Shown in pieces: positions 18,041 to 27,210 of a DNA stretch of 64,000 bases. Position 1 is the first letter of the stretch; every line of letters begins with the position of its first letter. The translations under genes were made by a program, and so were the position numbers. The stretch is from positions 558,001-622,000 of the forward strand of contig CAVYEM010000001.1 of NCBI GenBank assembly GCA_963767635.1. Direction: 5' to 3'. Origin of the DNA: CAVYEM01 sp963767635 (lineage in GTDB: Bacteria; Vulcanimicrobiota; Vulcanimicrobiia; Vulcanimicrobiales; Vulcanimicrobiaceae). The notes beneath the pieces are model-generated. The model did no database searches. It worked only from the letters and a program-made list of their open reading frames with translations, and was not told the DNA's origin.

Positions 18041-19453
18041 TTGGCTAACGGAAAAGTTCGGATATTTGAACTTGCGAAAGAAGTAGGGCTGACCTCGAAA
18101 GAGCTCGTGACCCTCTTCAACGAGCGGCTCGGCGGCGTCTTCGAAGCGAAGAACCAGCTGAGCGTCGTGCCCGACCACATCGCGGATTTGGTTCGCAGCG
18201 TGCTCGCAAAGCCCGCCGCGCCGCCGCAGCAAACAACGGCGACCGCCACGGCCTCGGCACCTGCGAGCCAGGCGAAGGGCGCACCCGCCGCTCCGCGCCG
18301 CGCCGCTTCCAACGGCGCCGAACACCGCGTTGCACCCAAAACGGCCGCTCCCGCCGAATCCATTCCGACGCTCAAACCCGTCCCGGCCAGCTCCCGCCGT
18401 TCCGCCGCTCCGCCCACTGTTAAGCCGGCCGTCCCGGCTGAGCCGGAAGTCCCCATGGTGCCTCCCCCGCCTGCGGCGGCCAAACCCGTTCCGGTGCCGC
18501 CTGCCCCCGCCGCACAACGGCCGGCGCCCGTTCCGCCCGCCCCGCAAACCCCTATTCCTAAGCTGCGCCCGGTCCCTTCCGGCCAGACCTCGATCCTTCC
18601 GCGCCGCGCCGCGCCGCCACCCACGACGTCCGCGTCGGCTTCCCCCGGGCCGCAGACCGGTTTGCCCGGGCGCCCCGGCGTGGCTCCACGCCCCGGCCAA
18701 CCCGGAAACGGCGCGCCGCCGCAGCAGCCCGCGGCTCGTACGCCGCAACCCGGCCGGCTGATTTCGCCCGCGCCGCAGCGCCGGCCACAGGGCAACGGAC
18801 CGTTCCGCCCGCTCACCGCGCCGGGCGCGCGTCCGTTCACGGCGCGTCCAGGCGTCCCGGCTTCCGCGACCGATGCTCCGGCGCCGAGCTCCGGCGGCCG
18901 TCCCGGCGATCGCACCCGTGACCGCGACGACAAAATCAATAAAAAGGATCGCGAGAAAGAGCTGCTGCTCGAAAAGGAGCGCAATCGCAAGAAACGCATC
19001 GATGCTGCGCCTGCTCCGGCCGCAAAGCTCGAAACGATCGAAATTCCGGACCTGCTGACGGTGCAGGAGCTCGCGACGTCAATGATCGTTCCCGCTAAGG
19101 ACATCATCAAAGAACTCATCAAAATGGGCACCATGGCGACGATCAACCAAAACATCTCCAGCGACGTCGCCATTTCGGTTGCCAAGAAGTTCGGCTTTAG
19201 CGCCGTCGTCAAAGAAGCGGGCGAAGAAGTCAGGGTCGAACAAGAGGAAGACAAGCCGGAAATGCTTACGCGATCGGCCGCCCGTGGTCACGGTACTGGG
19301 GCATGTCGATCACGGCAAGACCTCCCTGCTCGACAAGATTCGCCGCGCGAACGTGGCGGGCGGCGAGGCCGGCGGGATCACGCAGCGCATCGGTGCTTAC
19401 ACCGTCGAACAAAACGATCGGAAGATCACCTTCATCGATACGCCCGGTCATGA
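18041..19453 (+). CDS. infB: Translation initiation factor IF-2, N-terminal part (frame breaks at ~19274)
   Basis: This frame carries the IF-2 N-terminal helical motif (VRIFELAKEVGLTSKELV) and a ~270-residue Pro/Ala-rich linker. It then carries a basic segment (KKDREKELLLEKERNRKKR) and the second IF2_N-type domain (LLTVQELATSMIVPAKDIIKEL). The true frame ends at about 19273. Removing the T at 19274 joins EDKPEMLTR directly to RPPVVTVLGHVDHGKT in the next frame. The frame is open from GTG 17990, but TTG 18041, with AAAGG 6 nt upstream and placed just before the conserved motif, is the better start. Codons after 19274 to 19453 are out of frame. Confidence 0.9.
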   Translation: MANGKVRIFELAKEVGLTSKELVTLFNERLGGVFEAKNQLSVVPDHIADLVRSVLAKPAAPPQQTTATATASAPASQAKGAPAAPRRAASNGAEHRVAPKTAAPAESIPTLKPVPASSRRSAAPPTVKPAVPAEPEVPMVPPPPAAAKPVPVPPAPAAQRPAPVPPAPQTPIPKLRPVPSGQTSILPRRAAPPPTTSASASPGPQTGLPGRPGVAPRPGQPGNGAPPQQPAARTPQPGRLISPAPQRRPQGNGPFRPLTAPGARPFTARPGVPASATDAPAPSSGGRPGDRTRDRDDKINKKDREKELLLEKERNRKKRIDAAPAPAAKLETIEIPDLLTVQELATSMIVPAKDIIKELIKMGTMATINQNISSDVAISVAKKFGFSAVVKEAGEEVRVEQEEDKPEMLTRSAARGHGTGACRSRQDLPARQDSPRERGGRRGRRDHAAHRCLHRRTKRSEDHLHRYARS

Positions 19454-20789
19454 AGCGTTTACCGCAATGCGCGCGCGCGGTGCTAAGGTGACCGACGTGG
19501 CGATTCTGGTCGTTGCAGCCGACGACGGCGTCATGCCGCAAACCAAAGAAGCGATCGCGCATGTTCGAGCGGCGGGCGTTCCCATCGTCGTTGCCGTGAA
19601 CAAAATCGACAAGGCCGACGCGCAGCCCGATCGCGTCAAACAGCAGCTCGCCGAAGAAGGGCTGCAGTCCGTCGATTGGGGCGGCAATATCGAAATGGTG
19701 CCGGTTTCCGCAAAAACCGGGACGGGAATCGATCAGCTGCTGGAGACCGTGCTGCTGGAAGCCGACATTCGCGATCTCAAAGCCAATAAAAACCGGCGCG
19801 CTACGGGCGTCGTGATTGAGTCCGCCCTGGATCGCGGGCGTGGTGCGGTCGCGACCGTACTGGTGCAGAACGGCACGCTACGCGTGGGCGACATCGTCGT
19901 GGCCGGCGGCACGTTCGGCAAAGTGCGCGCGCTCGTGGACGATAAAGGCAAACAAGTCAAGAAAGCGGGTCCTTCGATTCCGGTCGAGATCATGGGGCTT
20001 GGGGACGTGCCCGCAGCGGGCGACACGCTCATGGTTGTCTCGGACGAACGCGTCGCGCGTGAAACTGCGGACAAGCGCAAGACGCGGCGCCGCGACGTGC
20101 GCATCGCTGCAGCGGGCGGCCAGCGGGTTTCGTTGGAAACGTTCATGCAGATGCCGGCGGAAGGCACCAAAACGCTCAACATCATCGTCAAAGCGGACGG
20201 CCAGGGTTCCGTCGAGGCGCTGCGCGCGCGCATGGAATCGCTGTCCACCGACGAGGTGGAGATTCGCGTCATTCACGGCGGAGTGGGCGCCATTACGCCC
20301 AACGACGTCAATCTTGCCAGCGCGTCCAACGCCGTGCTCATCGGCTTCAACATCCGGCCCGACGAGACGGTCAAGCGGCTCGCGGAAAACGAAGGCGTCG
20401 ATCTTCGGTTCTATCAGGTCATTTACGATATCGAAGACGATCTGCGCAAGGCGATGCGCGGCATGCTTGCGCCGGTTCAGCGTGAGATTACGCTTGGTCA
20501 AGCCGAAGTGCGCGAGGTCTTTAAAGTCAGCAAGGTCGGTTCCATTGCCGGCTGCTACGTGCGCAGCGGCAAGATCTTGCGCAATTCCAAGGTCCGCGTG
20601 CTGCGCGATCAGGCCGTCATTTTCGACGGCGAGCTCGAGTCGCTGCGGCGTTTCAAAGACGACGTGCGGGAGGTCGCTGAAGGCTACGAATGCGGCATTC
20701 AGGTCGCGCGGTACCAGGATTTGAAACTCGGCGACGTCATCGAAGCGTATGCGATCGAGACGGTCGCCGCGGAGCTCGCGCCTGCATGA
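19179..20789 (+). CDS. infB: Translation initiation factor IF-2, GTPase and C-terminal domains
   Basis: This is the rest of IF-2, which brings initiator tRNA to the ribosome. The real protein enters this frame at ~19275. G-domain motifs: GHVDHGKTSL (G1), the switch region GGITQRIGAY, DTPGHEAF (G3) and NKIDKAD (G4). They are followed by domain II, the linker, domain III (NIIVKADGQGSVEALR, VIHGGVGAITPNDV) and the C-terminal fMet-tRNA-binding domain (EVREVFKVSKVGSIAGCYV). The combined protein is ~915 residues. The window also contains an initiator tRNA gene at 52.9 kb. rbfA follows after 17 nt. Confidence 0.95.
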   Translation: MPRSSALAPSSKKRAKKSGSNKRKTSRKCLRDRPPVVTVLGHVDHGKTSLLDKIRRANVAGGEAGGITQRIGAYTVEQNDRKITFIDTPGHEAFTAMRARGAKVTDVAILVVAADDGVMPQTKEAIAHVRAAGVPIVVAVNKIDKADAQPDRVKQQLAEEGLQSVDWGGNIEMVPVSAKTGTGIDQLLETVLLEADIRDLKANKNRRATGVVIESALDRGRGAVATVLVQNGTLRVGDIVVAGGTFGKVRALVDDKGKQVKKAGPSIPVEIMGLGDVPAAGDTLMVVSDERVARETADKRKTRRRDVRIAAAGGQRVSLETFMQMPAEGTKTLNIIVKADGQGSVEALRARMESLSTDEVEIRVIHGGVGAITPNDVNLASASNAVLIGFNIRPDETVKRLAENEGVDLRFYQVIYDIEDDLRKAMRGMLAPVQREITLGQAEVREVFKVSKVGSIAGCYVRSGKILRNSKVRVLRDQAVIFDGELESLRRFKDDVREVAEGYECGIQVARYQDLKLGDVIEAYAIETVAAELAPA

Positions 20790-20806
20790 TGCGCCGGCGG
20801 TAAAGA

Positions 20807-21170
20807 ATGAAGCAGCAAAGAATGCAGCGGATCGACAACGAGATTCAGCGGGTGCTCGGCCTGCTCATTTCCCGCGAGCTCACGGATCCGCGCTTGGGCT
20901 TCACGACGGTGACGAGAGTCGAGATTACCCAGGATCTGCAGAACGCCAAAGTCTTCGTTTCCATCATCGGCGATCGCCATGTGGCGAAACAAACGATGGA
21001 CGCGCTCGAACACGCGTCGCGTTTTCTGCGCGGCGAGCTGGGCCGGCAGATAAAACTCCGTCATACGCCGCAGACTGCAGTTCGTGGAAGATCGCTCGAC
21101 CGAGCGCGCGATCGACCTGAGTAAGACGCTGCGGAAAGCAGCGGCGTTATCAGGGCCGGAGCACGCATGA
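20807..21170 (+). CDS. rbfA: Ribosome-binding factor A (frame broken at ~21074)
   Basis: RbfA matures the 30S subunit by acting near helix 1 of 16S rRNA. The N-terminal three-quarters is clear: RMQRIDNEIQRVLGLLISRE, LTDPRLGFTTVTRVEITQDL, AKVFVSIIG and HASRFLRGELGRQIKLRHTP. One extra A at 21074 breaks the frame and gives a false stop at 21124. Without it the protein continues LQFVEDRSTERAIDLSKTL and ends at a TGA (21168-21170) that overlaps the nrnA ATG. That overlap supports the repaired reading. Confidence 0.92.
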
Positions 21171-22147
21171 TCCAGGAAGAGCGTACGGTCGCAACCACGC
21201 AAGAAGTCGTCGCCGAACTGCTCAGGCGCCCGGCGTTCGTGATGGTGAGCCACGTCAAGCCGGACGGCGACACGCTGGGCGCAGGCCTTGCGCTCGGTCT
21301 GGCGCTCAAGAAAATCGGCAAACGCGTGCACTACTTTCAGCAAGATCCGGTGCCGCGCAATCTGCGTTTTTTACCGGATAGCGAGCACGTTTCGCGCGCT
21401 ATACCGGGCGATCTCCCAGACGACACGCTATGGGTATTCGGCGACATGAGCAGCACCTCGCGCGCCGGCGAATTTCTGCCGAACATCGACCGGGACAACA
21501 TTCTGGACATCGATCACCATCTGGGCAACGATCATTTCGGGGCGTTGAACTACGTGCTCACGCACGAATGTTCCACCGGCGCCTGCGTCGTGCATCTGCT
21601 GCGAGGCTTGGGCGCGGAGATCGACCCCGGCATTGCTACGTGTCTGCTGACCACAATCATGACCGATACGGGCGGCTTCATGCACAGCAACACGACGCCG
21701 GACGTGCTGCGCCTTTCGGCCGAGCTGATGGAACGAGGCGCGAACAAAGAACAGATCACCGAAGAAATTTTCGCCAATAAGCGGCTTGCTGCCGTGCTTC
21801 TGCTCGGACGCGCGCTCAGCGAAGCGCAAACCGCGCACGGCGGCCGGTACATTTGGTCGTACGTCGACGAGGCGATGCTGGCGCAAACTCGCGCGGACGG
21901 CGAAGATACCGAGGAGATCGTCAATCATTTGCGCTCGGTCGAAGGCGTTGAAGCGGCGGCGCTGTTCAAGGCATACGACGGCGACATTCGGGTGAGTTTG
22001 CGCAGCAGCGGACGCATCAACGTGCAAGCGGCGGCGGCGCGCCTGGGCGGCGGCGGACATTTCCGCGCATCGGGTCTCACGTTCGTCGGAGCGCTTCCGG
22101 ACGCCGTCCGTGCCGTCGAGGAAACGCTGATCGCCGAAGGGCTGTAG
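21167..22147 (+). CDS. nrnA: DHH-family oligoribonuclease / pAp phosphatase (NrnA type)
   Basis: This 326-residue protein has an N-terminal DHH domain (VSHVKPDGDTLGAGLAL; DHH at residues 116-118 in ILDIDHHLGN; MTDTGGFMHSNTT) and a C-terminal DHHA1 domain ending in LGGGGHFRASG. Such enzymes clear nano-RNAs and can dephosphorylate pAp, using Mn2+. Its place between rbfA and truB is conserved in many bacteria. The ATG overlaps the repaired rbfA stop. Confidence 0.93.
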   Translation: MIQEERTVATTQEVVAELLRRPAFVMVSHVKPDGDTLGAGLALGLALKKIGKRVHYFQQDPVPRNLRFLPDSEHVSRAIPGDLPDDTLWVFGDMSSTSRAGEFLPNIDRDNILDIDHHLGNDHFGALNYVLTHECSTGACVVHLLRGLGAEIDPGIATCLLTTIMTDTGGFMHSNTTPDVLRLSAELMERGANKEQITEEIFANKRLAAVLLLGRALSEAQTAHGGRYIWSYVDEAMLAQTRADGEDTEEIVNHLRSVEGVEAAALFKAYDGDIRVSLRSSGRINVQAAAARLGGGGHFRASGLTFVGALPDAVRAVEETLIAEGL

Positions 22148-22160
22148 CATCCTCGGGTTC

Positions 22161-23042
22161 GTGAACGTCTTTAAGCCGGCGGGGCCGACGTCGGCGAACA
22201 TGGTTGCGCGATTGCGCCGGCTCTACGGACTGTATGCGCGGGATCGCCACATCGCTGCGGGACATCTTGGCACGCTGGATCCGCAGGCGGCAGGCGTGCT
22301 GCCGATAGCGGTCGGCAAGGCGACGCGGCTCATTCCACTGCTGACCGACCAACGAAAAGCGTACGTGTGCACGTTCGTTGCGGGGCGCAGTACGACCAGC
22401 GGCGATGCGAGCGGCGAAACGATCGAATGTGTGCGGCCCGACGCGGGCTGGGAACGGCGCCTGCGCGACGCGCTGCCGAATTTCATCGGAAAAATCGAAC
22501 AGGTTCCGCCGATGCACAGCGCGCTGCACCACGAAGGCAAGCGTCTGTACGAACTTGCGCGCGCCGGGAAACAGGTCGAGCGCCGGCCGCGCACCATCGC
22601 CGTTTACGGGTTGATCCTTTTGGGCGTCGACGGCGGCGCAAACGGCGTTCAAACCGCTACCGCGCGCTTGCGCATCGCGTGCAGTGAGGGCACGTATGTC
22701 CGCACGCTCGTCGAAGATCTCGGCAAAGCGATCGGCGTGCCCGCGCACATGGGCGCGCTCGTTCGCGAAGGGTCGGGCCCGTTCTTGCTCTACGAAAGCC
22801 GCACGCTGGACGATATCGCCGAGCATCCGCGCGAGGCGCTCATTCCGCCCGAGCGAATCATTCCGTTTCCTACCATCGTTTTGGATCTGCGGCATTCTGC
22901 GGACTTTCGCTCGGGACGTTCCGTGCCGCTGCCCTTCGGCGCCGCGGGCAAGCACGTGTTCGTGCGCGACGAATCTCGCACGCTCGTCGGCGTGGGTGAA
23001 ACGCACGGTGCGTTGCTCGCGCCGCGCAAAGTGTTCGTTTGA
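22161..23042 (+). CDS. truB: tRNA pseudouridine(55) synthase TruB
   Basis: TruB makes pseudouridine 55 in the T-loop of tRNA. Motifs: VFKPAGPTSANMVARL at the N-terminus, GHLGTLDPQAAGVLP with the catalytic Asp at residue 40, KAYVCTFVAGRSTTSGD, VPPMHSALHHEGKRLYELAR and CSEGTYVRTLVEDLG. 293 residues, with a C-terminal PUA-like extension. The start is GTG 22161, 13 nt after nrnA, and ribF starts 4 nt after the stop. Confidence 0.94.
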   Translation: MNVFKPAGPTSANMVARLRRLYGLYARDRHIAAGHLGTLDPQAAGVLPIAVGKATRLIPLLTDQRKAYVCTFVAGRSTTSGDASGETIECVRPDAGWERRLRDALPNFIGKIEQVPPMHSALHHEGKRLYELARAGKQVERRPRTIAVYGLILLGVDGGANGVQTATARLRIACSEGTYVRTLVEDLGKAIGVPAHMGALVREGSGPFLLYESRTLDDIAEHPREALIPPERIIPFPTIVLDLRHSADFRSGRSVPLPFGAAGKHVFVRDESRTLVGVGETHGALLAPRKVFV

Positions 23043-23046
23043 CGCA

Positions 23047-23964
23047 ATGAAGCTGCACTACGAACTCAAGCGCGACTCGGACACGCCGCTGGTCGTGGCG
23101 ATCGGCTTCTTCGACGGCATGCATCGGGGCCACCGCGAGATCGCGCGTCAAGCGCTGCGCTTGCGAAGACGCGGCTGGCGCGCCGCCGCGCTGACCTTTG
23201 CGAATCACCCCTCGACGTTTCTGCGTCCGGGCAAAGAACCGCCGCTCATTTGCACGCCCGAAGAGCGCATCGACTTGCTTGCGCGCGCGGGCTTCGACGA
23301 GTGTTTCTTCGTGCGATTCGACAGCCGGATCGCATCGCAAGAGGCGGTGCATTTCGTGCGGGAAACCTTGCTGCATGCATTGGGCGTTCGCGGCGTGGTC
23401 GTCGGAAAGAATTTTCGCTTCGGGCACAAGCGCGCCGGCGACACTGCCCTGATGGCCGAGTTGCTGGGCCAGGCGGGCGTGGATTTCGTGCCGGTCGAGA
23501 ACCAAGTCGATGTAAGCGGCGAACGCATCTCCAGTACGCGCATTCGAGCACAGATCGCGAGCGGCGATCTTCGCAGCGCGGACGAGCTGCTGGGAGGCAG
23601 CTACGAGGTGCGGGGGCGCGTGGAACTCGGCGCCGGGCGCGGTCACGATCTCGGGTTTCCGACCGCGAATATTGCGGTGCCCGCAAAACTGTTGCCCAAG
23701 GACGGCGTCTATTCGGCCACGGCGCGTTACGATGGGCGCGATTACGCCGCGCTCGTATCGATCGGCACCAATCCGACGTTCGATGGCGCGCGCCGGACCA
23801 TCGAAGCGTGGATGCGCGATTTCCGAGAAACGATTTATGGCAACGAAGTGGCGCTGCGCGATCTGCGTTTCGTGCGCGAGCAGCGGCGATTCGACTCCGT
23901 GGACGAGCTGCTTGCGCGAATGAACGAGGACCTCCATGCGGTGGCGTATCCTTCGTACGGCTAA
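23047..23964 (+). CDS. ribF: Bifunctional riboflavin kinase / FAD synthetase
   Basis: RibF converts riboflavin to FMN and FAD. The N-terminal FAD synthetase has IGFFDGMHRGHREIA and ISSTRIRAQIASGDL. The C-terminal flavokinase has GHDLGFPTANIAVP (the PTAN motif), DGVYSATARYDG and IEAWMRDFRETIYG. The start is ATG 23047 (MKLHYELKRDSDTP). The next gene starts inside its last 29 bases. It closes the rimP-to-ribF operon core. Confidence 0.94.
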   Translation: MKLHYELKRDSDTPLVVAIGFFDGMHRGHREIARQALRLRRRGWRAAALTFANHPSTFLRPGKEPPLICTPEERIDLLARAGFDECFFVRFDSRIASQEAVHFVRETLLHALGVRGVVVGKNFRFGHKRAGDTALMAELLGQAGVDFVPVENQVDVSGERISSTRIRAQIASGDLRSADELLGGSYEVRGRVELGAGRGHDLGFPTANIAVPAKLLPKDGVYSATARYDGRDYAALVSIGTNPTFDGARRTIEAWMRDFRETIYGNEVALRDLRFVREQRRFDSVDELLARMNEDLHAVAYPSYG

Positions 23965-24469
23965 CGCAGCGCGCGCCCTATTAGCCGCGGTCGTTGCCGC
24001 AGCGTGCTGCTGCAGCTGTTCTGCGGGCCGAGGAGGACAGCGCGCTTCCGGCATCGCGCACGTGGGACACCTCGCGCCCGACTGGACGCAGCGGAGCACG
24101 GACGGTTCCACGCTCTCACCGGCATCGCTGCGCGGTAAAGCGGTGTACTTGAATTTCTTTGCGACGTGGTGTCCGCCGTGCAATCAGGAAGCGCCGGACA
24201 TCAACGCGTTGCAAAAGCAGTATCGCGCGCGGGGGTTGCAAATCGTGGGCATCGACGAACTGGAGAACGCGGAAAAGGCCCGCGAGTTCACGCGCAAGTA
24301 CGGCCTGGTGTATCCGACGATCGTCGACGACGGCACGATTGGATCGCAATACGAAGTCAACGGTTTGCCGGTACACGTCTTTATCGATCGGGCAGGCGTC
24401 GTGCGGAAGATCGTCGTCGGCGAGATGAGCAAGTCCGATATCGACGGTGCGATTCGTTCCGTCCTATAA
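23936..24469 (+). CDS. TlpA/ResA-like thiol-disulfide oxidoreductase, probable lipoprotein
   Basis: The N-terminus is hydrophobic with a Cys cluster (VVAAACCCSCSAG) that could serve as a lipobox. The AhpC/TSA-Redoxin thioredoxin fold has the active site FFATWCPPCNQEAPD and the cis-Pro region NGLPVHVFID. Such proteins reduce or isomerise disulfides outside the inner membrane, for example in cytochrome c maturation. The partner here is unknown. Overlap with ribF suggests cotranscription. 177 residues. Confidence 0.85.
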   Translation: MRWRILRTANAARALLAAVVAAACCCSCSAGRGGQRASGIAHVGHLAPDWTQRSTDGSTLSPASLRGKAVYLNFFATWCPPCNQEAPDINALQKQYRARGLQIVGIDELENAEKAREFTRKYGLVYPTIVDDGTIGSQYEVNGLPVHVFIDRAGVVRKIVVGEMSKSDIDGAIRSVL

Positions 24470-24611
24470 AGGCTGAAAGCGCAAAAGTCGAGCCTGCCGG
24501 GTAGGTCCTTCGCCTCAATTCATGGCGCTTCCGCGAATTGCTACAGGCGCGACGACTGTACGATCCCGAAAGCGCCACGACAAACTGAATGCTTGTGAGA
24601 GGTCCTAACCC

Positions 24612-25208
24612 ATGCAACGCTTCACTTTTTCATTGTTTCTTTGCTTGCTATCCGCCCTAGCGTTCACGTGCGCGGCTCGAGCGCAATCGCAGCCGATGAC
24701 CGGCATGCACGAACAGCAGACTCGCTACCACGGCGCACCGGACCTGGTCTTGACGGCAACCCTGGTTCAACTCGGAGGCGGCCCGACGAATTTTGATGCG
24801 GCGCGTTTGCTGGGCGCCTTGACCGGCAACGCCCGCGACGCCGAGTTACAGAAGCTCACGAACGAGTACGGTAAGACGCGCCTGACGGATTTCGTGCAAA
24901 CCTTCACGTATGCCATCAAAGACAGTCTGCGAGTCGCGCAGAGCCAAAACGTGACGCTGCCGCAGCCGCCGCAGGCTCTGCTTTCGGATCCGTCCGCGGT
25001 TTCGCGCCGGCTGATTGCGGACGGGACGATGCCGTCGGGGCGCTTCGACGTCGGCTACCTGATCGAGCATCTGGTTTCGCGACCGATTCACGTCGCGATC
25101 ATGAAAGACATGAATGCTGCTCCGCAGATAGGTCCGCAGCGCAACGCGGATTTTCACGGCATTCTGACCGCGGTGGTCGGCGACCTGCGCGGAGAATACG
25201 GAGCCTAA
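24612..25208 (+). CDS. Secreted hypothetical protein
   Basis: This 198-residue protein has a clear signal peptide (FSLFLCLLSALAFTCAARAQ, cleavage after ARA). The mature part begins QSQPMTGMHEQQTRYHGAPD and includes LVQLGGGPTNFDAARLLGALTG and a C-terminal FHGILTAVVGDLRGEYGA. It is helical, without cysteines after the signal. I do not recognise a family. The 142 bp upstream separates it from the ribF operon. It faces the Clp-like gene tail to tail. Confidence 0.7.
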   Translation: MQRFTFSLFLCLLSALAFTCAARAQSQPMTGMHEQQTRYHGAPDLVLTATLVQLGGGPTNFDAARLLGALTGNARDAELQKLTNEYGKTRLTDFVQTFTYAIKDSLRVAQSQNVTLPQPPQALLSDPSAVSRRLIADGTMPSGRFDVGYLIEHLVSRPIHVAIMKDMNAAPQIGPQRNADFHGILTAVVGDLRGEYGA

Positions 25209-25221
25209 CGCTTCGGGTTTA

Positions 25222-27171
25222 CTACGCCGCGCGCACGACCAGCGATTCGCCTTCCAACCGAACGTCCGCGGCAGACCCTTTCGCGAGTTCGCCGCGCAGA
25301 ATCGCCGTCGAGAGCGGCGTGCTGACGTGCCGTGCCACGATACGGTGTACGTAGCGCGCGCCGCTGCCCGCGCTCATCGCCTCGCGCGCCAAAAATGCCC
25401 GCGCCGGCTCGTTTAGTTGGAGACGCACTTGGCGCGCTCCTAAGCGCCCAGCCAGCGCCTCCACGTGAATGGCCACGATCTGTTCGATGTCTTCGAATTT
25501 TAGGTCGTTGAAATGCACCACGTCGTCGATGCGATTGAGAAACTCCGGCCGAAATGCGTGCGGCAGCTCTTCGTCGCTCAGATTCGTCGTCATGATAATG
25601 AGCGCGTGGCGGAAATCGACGGTACGCCCCTTGGCGTCCGTTACGCGGCCATCGTCGAGAATCTGCAGCAGCACGGCCGCAACGTCGGGATGCGCCTTTT
25701 CCAGTTCGTCGAAGAGCACGACGCAATACGGACGCCGGCGCACCGGTTCGGTCAATTGTCCCGCTTCTTCGTGACCCTGATATCCCGGGGGCGCGCCGAG
25801 CAGCCTCGAAATCGTGTGCGCTTCCGTATATTCCGAAAGATCGATGCGCACGAGTGCTTCTTCGGTGCCGAACAGCGCTTCGGCGAGCGCTTTGGCCAGT
25901 TCCGTCTTGCCGACTCCGCTGGAGCCCATGAACAAAAAACTCCCCAGCGGTTTGCGCGGATCGTGTAAGCCTGCGCGTGCGCGGCGAATGGCTTGGGAAA
26001 CGCCGGCGATCGCCTCGCGCTGCCCAATGACGCGCTGCGAGAGCGTTTGCTCAAGGGAGAGCAGATTGTTCGCCTGCGATTCGGTCAGCGTGGTTTGCGG
26101 GATGCCCGTCCATTTCGTGACGACGCTTGCAACGTGCTCTGCCGTGACGGGCGGACCCGTAACGGCGCCTTTGTTGGAAAGGGCCACGGCCGCTGCGGCC
26201 TCGTCCATGAGATCGATCGCTTTGTCGGGCAGAAATCGATCGGCGATGTAGCGCGCGGAAAGCGCGGCAGCCGCGCGCACCGCTTCGTCGGTAATCTCGA
26301 CGTTGTGATGCTCGGCATACCGCTTGCGCAGGCCTTGCAAAATGCGGACGGTTTCCTCGATGGACGGTTCATTCACCATGACGGGTTGAAAGCGCCGCTC
26401 GAGTGCGGAATCCGACTCGATGTACTTGCGGTACTCGTCGAACGTCGTCGCGCCGATGCATTGCAGGTCGCCGCGGGCCAATTCCGGCTTGATCATCGAA
26501 CTCAAGTCCAGCGAACCTTCGGCGGCCCCCGCGCCGACCAGCGTGTGCAATTCGTCGATGAACAGCACGACGTCGCGCGCGGCTTTGCGGACTTCATCCA
26601 AGATGCGCTTCACGCGGCCCTCGAATTCACCGCGATACTTCGTTCCGGCAACGAGCGGCCCAAGCGAAAGCGCCAGCACGCGCTTGTTGCGTAAGGCTTG
26701 CGGCACTTTGCCGGCGATGATGCGCTGCGCGAGCCCTTCGACGATGGCCGTTTTGCCCACGCCCGGCTCGCCAACTAAGACGGGATTGTTTTTGCTGCGG
26801 CGCGCGAGAATTGAAACGACGCGTTCGACCTCATCTTCACGGCCGATGACCGGATCGAGTTTGCCGGTGCGGGCAAGGTCGGTGAGATCGCGCGAGAATG
26901 CGGCTAGGGTCGGTGTGGCGCCGCGCAAACCCCGCGTCCAGCTCTCGAACGGATTTGTGCCGGACTGCCCTTGCTGTTCGCCCAGCCGTTCCAGCAAGAA
27001 CGCGCCGCCCGCCACGAGCGCCGCGGCCGTGAGCGCCGCGCCAACGTACGGCAGCGCCGCCTTGGTCGCTTGGCGCCGCGCCGAGCAAAGATTGCAATAG
27101 CGAGGCTCTCCGGTGACGGCATCGTCCACCGTCGCCTCACGCAGGGCGCAGATTTCACAAAGCGTGCTCAT
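25222..27171 (-). CDS. Membrane-anchored Clp/Hsp100 AAA+ ATPase with N-terminal zinc ribbon
   Basis: The N-terminus has two CxxC pairs (C5/C8 and C26/C29) that could bind zinc, then one likely transmembrane helix (residues ~40-60, PYVGAALTAAALVAGGAFLL). Two AAA+ modules follow. D1 has Walker A GEPGVGKT (134-141), LVGAGAAEGSLDLSSMIKP and the Arg finger region. D2 has GSSGVGKTELAKALAEAL, LLGAPPGYQGHEEAGQLTE and FRPEFLNRIDD. The Clp-N repeat domain is absent. The coiled-coil M domain is missing, since D1 passes straight to EHVASVVTKWTGIP. The stretch before FRPEFLNRID is short and lacks the LGF/IGF ClpP-docking loop. 649 residues. It probably unfolds proteins without ClpP, or with an unknown partner. 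Confidence 0.88.
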   Translation of the reverse strand: MSTLCEICALREATVDDAVTGEPRYCNLCSARRQATKAALPYVGAALTAAALVAGGAFLLERLGEQQGQSGTNPFESWTRGLRGATPTLAAFSRDLTDLARTGKLDPVIGREDEVERVVSILARRSKNNPVLVGEPGVGKTAIVEGLAQRIIAGKVPQALRNKRVLALSLGPLVAGTKYRGEFEGRVKRILDEVRKAARDVVLFIDELHTLVGAGAAEGSLDLSSMIKPELARGDLQCIGATTFDEYRKYIESDSALERRFQPVMVNEPSIEETVRILQGLRKRYAEHHNVEITDEAVRAAAALSARYIADRFLPDKAIDLMDEAAAAVALSNKGAVTGPPVTAEHVASVVTKWTGIPQTTLTESQANNLLSLEQTLSQRVIGQREAIAGVSQAIRRARAGLHDPRKPLGSFLFMGSSGVGKTELAKALAEALFGTEEALVRIDLSEYTEAHTISRLLGAPPGYQGHEEAGQLTEPVRRRPYCVVLFDELEKAHPDVAAVLLQILDDGRVTDAKGRTVDFRHALIIMTTNLSDEELPHAFRPEFLNRIDDVVHFNDLKFEDIEQIVAIHVEALAGRLGARQVRLQLNEPARAFLAREAMSAGSGARYVHRIVARHVSTPLSTAILRGELAKGSAADVRLEGESLVVRAA

Positions 27172-27210
27172 GTACGTTCATGCTACCCCGCGCGGGCGGC
27201 GCGGTTTCGC

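Noticed and set aside
17911..19254. Minus-strand frame (447 codons) opposite the IF-2 linker
   Set aside because: Its Gly/Ala/Arg composition mirrors the Pro/Ala-rich linker of IF-2; there is no independent support.
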